Source of the DNA: Oligosphaeraceae bacterium
GTDB taxonomy: Bacteria > Verrucomicrobiota > Lentisphaeria > Oligosphaerales > Oligosphaeraceae
Direction of reading: 5' to 3'
DNA length: 8,622 nucleotides
Assembly (NCBI GenBank): GCA_012515455.1
Contig: JAAYYJ010000098.1
Coordinates: forward strand, 1-8,622
Made by a program: the position numbers and the translations under genes. Each line of letters begins with the position of its first letter. Position 1 is the stretch's first letter. Shown here one piece after another: positions 1 to 4,882 of this stretch. Below the pieces are notes generated by a model that searched no databases, was not told the DNA's origin, and was given only the letters and a program-made list of their open reading frames with translations.

Positions 1-975
1 AGCCAGGCCGCAAAGATCGCCCGGAAGTTCCTGAACCGCGAGCCCCGTGACTTCGGGGCTTTTTGCGCCGCCATAACCTTGATCCGCTGCGGGATGGCCT
101 CAGAAGGCGCGATGCATCTCAGAACCATCCTGGAAAAAGACATCTGGCTCGAGCAGGACGCTCCCTACCCCTTCGCCGACAACGCCACCCGGGCCGGCCT
201 GGTGCTGTATTTGCTGGCTAACTATGTGAATGACCCCGCCCTGGGACTGAAACTGGCCCTGCAGCTGCAGCAGCAACTGCAAACCGGCAGCAGCGCCTGG
301 GGCAGTACTCAGGCCAATGCCTGGGCCACCCTGGGACTGGCGGCTTACGGAGCCAAATTTGCCTCCCGGGACTGCCGGGGCGCACTGCGCTTCCGGGACG
401 GCCGGGAAATCCCCCTGACGGGACAGTGCAGTCTCAGCCAGGCGCTGGCTCGCGACTCGGAGGTGAGCCTGCAGAATGACGGGCCGGGACCGCTGTTTTA
501 CGAGCTCACCGTCAGCGGCATCCCCCAGGAGATGCCCTCGCAGCCGGGTCAGCTGCTGCTCTGCAAGACCTATTTGAATGCTGCCGGGCAGCCGGTCACC
601 AGCGCCCGGCAGGGCGAGCTTCTGACCGTGCAGCTGGAGATTGCAGCGCCCGGTCCCAGGGACAACCTGGTCTTGTGCGACCTCCTCCCCGGCGGCCTGG
701 AGATCGAAGACGAAGCGCTTGCCACCAGAGCCGCTGCCGTACCCCCCGCACTGGCCCGGACATATCCGCGCCTGCGCCCCAATTACTGGGAAAAGGGCGA
801 TGACCGGATACTGCTCTTCGCTGACTGGCTGGAAGCCGGACAGGATGTCTTCACCTATCAGGTCCGCGCTGTCTCACGCGGACGCTTCAAAATCCCGCCG
901 GCGCACGCCGAAGCGATGTACAGCCCGGATTTTTCCGGCTATTCGCGGGAGGAAGACGATTTTACCATCGACTGA
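1..975 (+). CDS. Bacterial alpha-2-macroglobulin family protein, C-terminal part (5' end outside window)
   Basis: The frame is open from base 1 to the TGA at 973-975, giving 324 residues with no credible start, so the gene begins upstream. Window residues about 1-120 look like the end of the helical thioester domain; WGSTQANAWATLGLAAY (residues about 100-116) is the typical closing helix of that domain. The MG10-like C-terminal domain follows: GPLFYELTVSGIP (163-175), LVLCDLLPGGLEIE (223-236), DDRILLFADW (267-276) and AEAMYSPDFSGYS (303-315). All are hallmarks of YfhM-type bacterial alpha-2-macroglobulins, large envelope proteins that trap attacking proteases. The thioester motif (CxEQ), if present, is outside the window, so trapping ability cannot be judged. 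The partner PBP1C gene often found beside such genes is not seen here. A TTG at 79 is a possible start but has no ribosome binding site, and homology-like sequence seems to run through it. Confidence 0.85.
   Translation, partial: SQAAKIARKFLNREPRDFGAFCAAITLIRCGMASEGAMHLRTILEKDIWLEQDAPYPFADNATRAGLVLYLLANYVNDPALGLKLALQLQQQLQTGSSAWGSTQANAWATLGLAAYGAKFASRDCRGALRFRDGREIPLTGQCSLSQALARDSEVSLQNDGPGPLFYELTVSGIPQEMPSQPGQLLLCKTYLNAAGQPVTSARQGELLTVQLEIAAPGPRDNLVLCDLLPGGLEIEDEALATRAAAVPPALARTYPRLRPNYWEKGDDRILLFADWLEAGQDVFTYQVRAVSRGRFKIPPAHAEAMYSPDFSGYSREEDDFTID
41..64 (+). other. Terminator-like hairpin inside the alpha-2-macroglobulin reading frame
   Basis: A perfect 7-bp stem (AGCCCCG at 41-47, CGGGGCT at 54-60) encloses a 6-nt loop and is followed at once by TTTT (61-64). 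This is the form of a classical intrinsic terminator. It lies within an open frame that seems to encode part of the alpha-2-macroglobulin thioester domain, so it may be a chance product of codon choice, masked by translating ribosomes. Alternatively it is the real end of an upstream gene, and the alpha-2-macroglobulin piece is a truncated remnant. Confidence 0.5.
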
Positions 976-992
976 TCACCCTGCCGGACAGC

Positions 993-1034
993 AAAAACCC
1001 GCAGAGCAGCAACGTTACGGCACTGCTCTGCGGG
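993..1034 (-). terminator. Intrinsic terminator of the DUF4838 gene
   Basis: A perfect 12-bp stem (998-1009 with 1023-1034) encloses a 13-nt loop. Read on the minus strand, the stem is followed by five T (AAAAA at 993-997 on the plus strand). It lies about 42 bp past the stop codon of the minus-strand DUF4838 gene and 22 bp past the converging alpha-2-macroglobulin stop. The plus-strand side has no T run, so it should work best for the minus-strand transcript, but the stem may also block or protect the converging RNA. Confidence 0.85.
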
Positions 1035-1076
1035 TGTAGAAATTCGGGCGGATAAGCCCGGGTCAGATTGGCAAGG

Positions 1077-3653
1077 TTATTCGAACTGGCCCTCACCGAA
1101 AGAATCGCGGTCGTGGAAAGACATCGATTCCAGGCAGGGCGACCAGAGTGAAAGCTCAACCTCACGGCTGTCGCTGTGATGCGCACCGCGTCCGAGGTTC
1201 ATGGTCCAAGTAGTGCCGGACGACGGTGTCTTGCAGTTCAAGCTCGCAAACGGAATCTTGAACAGCGCATACCATTTCTCGTCCTTGACCAGCGTCTGAT
1301 ATTCCCAGTCGCCGTTCCAGGAAACATCGGCCTTGTTAAACAGCGGATGGATGGGGTCGGTAATCATCCCGAAGGCCGAATCATAAAACGAATTGGGCAG
1401 AGGATTGATGATGAAGTGGTAGTACTGTTCCCGGCTGCCTGCAGGATCAAGCACCACTTCCAGAGAATCCTGCCGCCAGGCGCACCCATCCCTGCCGACC
1501 GCATTGTGCTGCATCGGGTCCTTCAAATCCGACTCTATACCCAGGTACAAATTCTGTTCGTCATAAATAGCCTTGAAGCGCGTCTGAGCACGAATCGGCC
1601 CCAGCTGAATGCCGTTGAGGTCCTGCCAGGGGGCAGAGGCCCAGGCGCCACTGCTGAAATCCGTCGCCGACACCGCGCCCTGGGCCCGCTTGATCTGCGC
1701 CTTGCGCACCCCGGCACCAGGCAGAATCTTCTTCTCTTTCAGGAGGCTGGTATTCCAGGTCAGAGGCGCTTCGATGGGCGCGGAGAGGCGCCCGTTGCGG
1801 GCCATCACATCGCGCGGAGCCGCAGATACATACTGCACTTCCGGCCAGCCCGGAATCTTTTTCTTGCGGCCCTTATCGTCAAAAAACGAATCCAGCATGG
1901 CATTGCGTTCTTCCAGGTGCTGCGCCAGGACATTGAACAGCTCCCAGCTGGGCTGAGTGCGATACGCGTTGTATAAATGCAGGATATTGGCCAGATTCTT
2001 GAGATAATCGAACTCGACCCGCACCGCCAGTAGCCGCGTCCGGACCTTCTCGCCCTGGACCAGCTTCTCCGCAGCAGACAAGTTCCGCTCCATCACCGAG
2101 AGCACCTCCGGGGTATACATGGCAGCAATAATCACCCGGGGATTCTTGGGCAGGGCGGAACTCAGGGTCGTTTCATCCAGGTCGCTCTCGGGCAGGAAGG
2201 AGCCCTTGCTGTCCTGGCCCTGCAGGCGGGATAACATCTCCAGGCGCTCATGCATGGCAGTAAAGAAGGCGCGCATCGGGCTGTATGCCTCAGCAAAGGC
2301 CCGGTGATAATAATCATCCTCCAGCTTCTGGAAATCCTGACTGCTGTCCTCCAGCATTTTACCATAGACATAGTATGCCGGTCCCTCCAGGGCCGGCAGT
2401 TCGCCGTGACCGCAGCGATAGACCCCGCGCACGCCGTTGTCCATGAACAGCCGGACTTGCTCGGCGCAGAAGCGCGGTGTGCGCTTGGGGGTCAGGCCGG
2501 TAATCTGGTACCAGCCCCAGTTGTAGGTGTAGACCATAAAGCCGTTCGGGACAGTAATGTTCTTCCATTTCGCAAAAAATGCCGGCGAATAGCGGCACAG
2601 TTCAATCATCACATTCGGGGGGAAGCTGGTGAAGGTCTTCGGGATGTCAAAATTGGGCGGATAGCAGATAATCAGCATTTTCTTGTCCGGGTACTCTTTG
2701 TAGAGCCGTTCCGCCAGGGAGCGGTGCAGAATCCAGGTCTTCTCACCAAAATCCTCCACCCCGCCGAATTTTTTGCATTCTTCGCAGCAGCAGGCGACAT
2801 ATCCGTCGGTCTGGGCGACCTCAATCATGCCAGCGCCGGCCTGCAGCTGCTTCACCGCTTCAGCGTAGATCAGCTCCTGGACCTCGGGGTTGGAGATGCA
2901 GAGATGATTGCCGGTGGTATCGCGTTGGCCGGAAGCTGACATAACGAAGTACTCAGGATGGCTCTTGCCATATTTTTCCTGCGGCACGGCAGAGTAGTAG
3001 GAATGTCCGCCGTAGGTCTGAATCTCACCCGGGCCGTAATCATTGATGGCATAATCATACAGCATCGTGGCATGGCGACCGCTGGAGAAAATCAGCTTCG
3101 GCGCCACTACCCGGTTCAGGCTGTCCGGAATCTCGACCGCTTTCAGAGGCAGGAAATCAATGCCGACCGCACCAGGCTGCAGAAAACGGACCTGCAGGTA
3201 GTCCTCCATGAACACCGTCAGAGCCTTCAGAGAGCCCAAGATATAACTGCGGAAGTTGTTGGACGGCTCGCTGCTGCCGAAACGGTGCTGGTCGTTGCCG
3301 ACCACAAAGACGTTGCCATTGCGCTCCGCTATCAGACCGGAAAAATTCTGCAGCTCCGCAAATTTCAGGCCGGCCTGCTGCGCCGCCGCGGTCTGACCGA
3401 TAAAAATGGCCGGCAGGCTCGCATCGCGTTTGCTCTCGTTGACAATCGGCAACTTCAGCCCCAGTGATTCAGCAAAAGCCTGCTGCAGAACCGTGGCACC
3501 CTGGCGCAAATGCGCATGGATGCCGGCGTTGGGACAGCTGTCCGGCAGAACAATCTGGTAATGTGAATCTGCTTTGAACACCAGAGCCCGCAACTGCGGC
3601 AGCGCCAAAAAAAACGCCCCGAAAAGCAGTAAAACCAATTTCCGCATCGCCAT
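1077..3653 (-). CDS. Secreted DUF4838 domain-containing protein with CBM9-like C-terminal domain
   Basis: This 858-residue protein starts with a Sec signal peptide: basic MRK, a hydrophobic core at about 5-19, and likely cleavage after LRA (23). Residues about 30-175 resemble the alpha-glucuronidase-like N-terminal domain of GH67/GH20-type enzymes (IFIGQT 83-88, FMEDYLQVRFLQPG 148-161). Residues about 185-560 form the DUF4838 region, a probable TIM barrel: HPEYF (232-236), CISNPEV (252-258), QTDGY (281-285), a cysteine cluster at 288-290 and 293, MVYTYNWGWY (373-382) and EGPAYYVYGKML (423-434). Residues about 650-858 look like a family 9 carbohydrate-binding fold (NLYLGIESDL, DSLEVVLDP, YHFIINP). 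The family is regarded as glycosidase-like, but its substrate is not known to me. Two in-frame ATGs (3651-3653 and 3645-3647) each lie 9 nt from one of two tandem AGGAG motifs, so either could start. It ends at TAA 1077-1079, before a terminator. It appears to be monocistronic. Confidence 0.9.
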   Translation of the reverse strand: MAMRKLVLLLFGAFFLALPQLRALVFKADSHYQIVLPDSCPNAGIHAHLRQGATVLQQAFAESLGLKLPIVNESKRDASLPAIFIGQTAAAQQAGLKFAELQNFSGLIAERNGNVFVVGNDQHRFGSSEPSNNFRSYILGSLKALTVFMEDYLQVRFLQPGAVGIDFLPLKAVEIPDSLNRVVAPKLIFSSGRHATMLYDYAINDYGPGEIQTYGGHSYYSAVPQEKYGKSHPEYFVMSASGQRDTTGNHLCISNPEVQELIYAEAVKQLQAGAGMIEVAQTDGYVACCCEECKKFGGVEDFGEKTWILHRSLAERLYKEYPDKKMLIICYPPNFDIPKTFTSFPPNVMIELCRYSPAFFAKWKNITVPNGFMVYTYNWGWYQITGLTPKRTPRFCAEQVRLFMDNGVRGVYRCGHGELPALEGPAYYVYGKMLEDSSQDFQKLEDDYYHRAFAEAYSPMRAFFTAMHERLEMLSRLQGQDSKGSFLPESDLDETTLSSALPKNPRVIIAAMYTPEVLSVMERNLSAAEKLVQGEKVRTRLLAVRVEFDYLKNLANILHLYNAYRTQPSWELFNVLAQHLEERNAMLDSFFDDKGRKKKIPGWPEVQYVSAAPRDVMARNGRLSAPIEAPLTWNTSLLKEKKILPGAGVRKAQIKRAQGAVSATDFSSGAWASAPWQDLNGIQLGPIRAQTRFKAIYDEQNLYLGIESDLKDPMQHNAVGRDGCAWRQDSLEVVLDPAGSREQYYHFIINPLPNSFYDSAFGMITDPIHPLFNKADVSWNGDWEYQTLVKDEKWYALFKIPFASLNCKTPSSGTTWTMNLGRGAHHSDSREVELSLWSPCLESMSFHDRDSFGEGQFE

Positions 3654-3656
3654 TTT

Positions 3657-3667
3657 CTCCTGCTCCT
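3657..3667 (-). promoter_or_regulatory. Tandem ribosome binding sites of the DUF4838 gene
   Basis: On the minus strand two AGGAG motifs (3663-3667 and 3657-3661) lie 6 nt apart. The distal one is 9 nt from the ATG at 3651-3653; the proximal one is 9 nt from the ATG at 3645-3647. Both starts give the same signal peptide, differing only by Met-Ala. Confidence 0.7.
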
Positions 3668-3793
3668 GCTGTGAATTTAGGAAAAGTCAACCATCATACA
3701 TTCCGCAACCGCGGGAAAGAAACCCGGACCGGACCTATCCTTGATCCGGACAAGATAAATACACCCTAGAACGGACCACCCGAAGGCGCAAAT

Positions 3794-3821
3794 AGTATAC
3801 CCCCGGAATTTTTTTTTACAA
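3794..3821 (-). promoter_or_regulatory. Candidate sigma-70-type promoter for the DUF4838 gene
   Basis: On the minus strand, TTGTAA (3816-3821) and TATACT (3794-3799) are separated by 16 nt. They match the -35 and -10 consensus at 4/6 and 5/6 positions. The spacer contains most of a run of nine A. Transcription would begin near 3787, leaving a leader of about 135 nt before the DUF4838 start. No other equally good pair was noticed closer to the gene. Confidence 0.4.
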
Positions 3822-3969
3822 GCCGAAATCCCCGGCAGCAGACTAATCAACCGCAGCACCGCCAGCCGCCGCAATTCGGCCGACGCCACTGGCCCGCGCT
3901 GCTGTTTCAGGCTTTTTCCGGCCCCAGTCAATACGCTGCCAAGGCGCGGGTTAGTTGCACCTGGTCCCC

Positions 3970-3999
3970 CCGGCATCAGCCGGATACCCTGCCTCCGGC
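3970..3999. other. Two overlapping, mutually exclusive short hairpins
   Basis: CCGGC (3970-3974) pairs with GCCGG (3979-3983) around a 4-nt loop. The same 3979-3984 segment (GCCGGA) can instead pair with TCCGGC (3994-3999) around a 9-nt loop. Such alternatives are a feature of attenuators, but no terminator T run or known riboswitch consensus accompanies them. They may be incidental in GC-rich DNA. Confidence 0.35.
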
Positions 4000-4070
4000 A
4001 GCTCAGCCTGCCACTGTAACTGCAGCACCAAAGCACAACCAAACAGCGCCAAAAGATAGTGCACATATAT

Positions 4071-4130
4071 CTTTATGCATATACTTTCATAATCATTCAC
4101 AATAATTCATAATCATTCACAATAATGCAT
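4071..4130. repeat. AT-rich array of six 10-bp units with a perfect 2 x 20 bp tandem repeat
   Basis: Cut into tens from 4071, six consecutive units all end in (T/G)CA(T/C): ctttatgcat, atactttcat, aatcattcac, aataattcat, aatcattcac, aataatgcat. Within it, tcataatcattcacaataat occurs twice without mismatch (4087-4106, 4107-4126). ATGCATA flanks both ends (4075-4081 and 4125-4131), exactly 50 bp apart. A 10-bp period places the motifs on nearly the same helix face, as expected for an operator array or curved DNA. It lies 49 bp beyond the end of one minus-strand hairpin gene unit and about 420 bp upstream of the DUF4838 start. The bound protein is unknown; CATAATCATT resembles half of a Fur box, which is only a suggestion. 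Confidence 0.8.
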
Positions 4131-4170
4131 AGGAAAGCCCAATAAATACCAAGGATTCCCTGGCTCTCTC

Positions 4171-4209
4171 CTCCCGCCGCCGGGCTGCCGTTGCTGACGG
4201 CGGCGGGAG
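4171..4209 (-). terminator. GC-rich hairpin after the coiled-coil gene, probable terminator without a T run
   Basis: A perfect 12-bp stem (4171-4182 with 4198-4209) encloses a 15-nt loop, 13 bp past the stop of the minus-strand gene. On neither strand does a T run follow it. Position supports a transcript-end structure; the lack of a U tract leaves open whether it stops RNA polymerase or only protects the RNA 3' end. Confidence 0.55.
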
Positions 4210-4222
4210 ATTCCGTGCGGGG

Positions 4223-4579
4223 TTACTTCTGATTCAATGCTTCGATGCGCTCTGCCAGCTGCTTTTGCTCGGCGTAAATTTCGGCCAGCTTGGGATTGGC
4301 CTCGACATAGAGGCCCTCGATTTGACTCTGCAGGAGGTCAATTTTCTTTTTCAATTCACCATCTGCTTCTGTGGCGGCCCGTTCCAGTCGCCGGGCCTGA
4401 TTGCGCTTGTAGAGCAGCTTCCCCCGCAACTGGGACAGGGGATTTTTGAGCGTCTGCGCCTCGGTCTGCTGCTGTACCGCCTCACCTCCCTCGGGCACCG
4501 CTGCGCCCTCCTGGGCCCGGACGGGGCCGCACAGCAAAACAGACAACATCATCCCGCTGAGCATCATACGTCTGAACAT
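4223..4579 (-). CDS. Small exported coiled-coil protein, unknown function
   Basis: I do not recognise this 118-residue protein. It begins with a signal peptide: MFRR, a hydrophobic stretch MLSGMMLSVLLCG (about 7-19), and likely cleavage after VRA (22). A Gln/Glu/Ala/Gly-rich linker (about 23-42) follows. Residues about 45-118 are charged and heptad-like (LKKKIDLLQSQIEGLYVEA, LAEIYAEQKQLAERIEALNQ), predicting a helical coiled coil and possible oligomerisation in the periplasm. The frame is open further upstream to a TTG at 4700-4702. I chose the ATG at 4577-4579 because AGGAGGT (plus-strand 4585-4591) stands 5 nt before it and the signal peptide begins there. It is transcribed divergently from the CocE-family hydrolase gene and appears monocistronic. 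A cell-envelope structural or chaperone-like role (as in OmpH-type proteins) is conceivable but unsupported by a specific motif. Confidence 0.65.
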   Translation of the reverse strand: MFRRMMLSGMMLSVLLCGPVRAQEGAAVPEGGEAVQQQTEAQTLKNPLSQLRGKLLYKRNQARRLERAATEADGELKKKIDLLQSQIEGLYVEANPKLAEIYAEQKQLAERIEALNQK

Positions 4580-4584
4580 GAGAG

Positions 4585-4591
4585 ACCTCCT
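4585..4591 (-). promoter_or_regulatory. Strong ribosome binding site fixing the start of the coiled-coil gene
   Basis: AGGAGGT on the minus strand is a near-perfect anti-16S match with a 5-nt spacer to the ATG at 4577-4579. It argues against the longer TTG-initiated reading of the same frame. Confidence 0.8.
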
Positions 4592-4700
4592 TTTCCGCCC
4601 GACCACCCGATCCGCCTGATTCTGCCCCGGCGCGGGTGCGGACCGGCAGTCGGAAACTGATGAATTGCCCGCGCCGGAAGAAAAACTAAACTGTTTTTTC

Positions 4701-4739
4701 AAAAATGCAAATTATTTTCCAGATTTTTCTTGCATTTTT
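4701..4739. repeat. Perfect 10-bp inverted repeat in the divergent promoter region
   Basis: AAAAATGCAA (4701-4710) is mirrored by TTGCATTTTT (4730-4739) across a 19-nt AT-rich spacer. The arm centres are 29 bp apart, close to three helical turns, which suits binding by a dimeric or looped regulator serving both divergent genes. Its low GC content makes a terminator role unlikely. Confidence 0.6.
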
Positions 4740-4806
4740 AGATTTTCGCAGTATTTTCAGGGCAGTGTCGGCGTTTTTGGGGTGTGGTTCGGTTGGGAGG
4801 GATAAT

Positions 4807-4835
4807 TTGAGTCTTGCTCAGTCAGGGATTATGTT
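4807..4835 (+). promoter_or_regulatory. Candidate promoter of the CocE-family hydrolase gene
   Basis: TTGAGT (4807-4812) and TATGTT (4830-4835) are 17 nt apart, each matching the sigma-70 consensus at 4/6 positions. Transcription would begin near 4842, giving a leader of about 40 nt. A second, weaker option uses GATAAT at 4801-4806. Confidence 0.35.
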
Positions 4836-4882
4836 ATGGCAGTCACGTTTATTGCTCTTCATGAATTTAACCAGGAATAAGT

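Larger units (their letters stand above)
3654..4222. other. Non-coding intergenic region of about 570 bp
   Basis: No convincing gene is seen. A 129-codon minus-strand open frame (3677-4066) exists, but its product is rich in Cys, Arg, Ser and Trp, shows no recognisable motif and has no clear ribosome binding site; I treat it as chance. The region divides into three parts: an AT-richer leader nearest the DUF4838 gene with a candidate promoter (3794-3821), a GC-rich block (about 3822-4060) with overlapping short hairpins, and an AT-rich phased repeat array (4071-4130). A GC-rich hairpin (4171-4209) closes the region next to the small coiled-coil gene. Confidence 0.6.
4580..4882. other. Divergent intergenic region between the coiled-coil and CocE-family genes
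   Basis: About 300 bp without a gene. The left third (4600-4680) is GC-rich and would be leader RNA of the minus-strand gene. The section from 4680 to 4745 is strongly AT-rich and holds a perfect inverted repeat. The section from about 4775 to 4882 holds the candidate promoter and leader of the CocE-family gene. Confidence 0.6.

Noticed and set aside
1045..1060. A second small hairpin (CGGGC / GCCCG) just after the DUF4838 stop codon
   Set aside because: Only 5 bp with a 6-nt loop and no T run; the stronger terminator next to it explains transcript ending.
1176..1976. A 266-codon plus-strand open frame opposite the DUF4838 gene (and others at 2250-2939 and 2958-3467)
   Set aside because: All are antisense to the DUF4838 coding sequence, whose domains read continuously through these stretches.
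3831..4060. A cobalamin or other known riboswitch in the GC-rich intergenic block
   Set aside because: A few short GC motifs recalled riboswitch segments, but the ordered conserved boxes of cobalamin, SAM or c-di-GMP classes were not found on either strand.
3677..4066. A 129-codon minus-strand open frame in the intergenic region
   Set aside because: No clear ribosome binding site, composition rich in Cys, Trp, Arg and Ser, and no recognisable domain. It also overlaps the candidate promoter of the DUF4838 gene.
4580..4702. A 41-residue N-terminal extension of the coiled-coil protein from a TTG start
   Set aside because: The strong AGGAGGT motif and signal peptide both point to the internal ATG at 4577-4579. 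The extension is GC-rich leader sequence and would bury the signal peptide.
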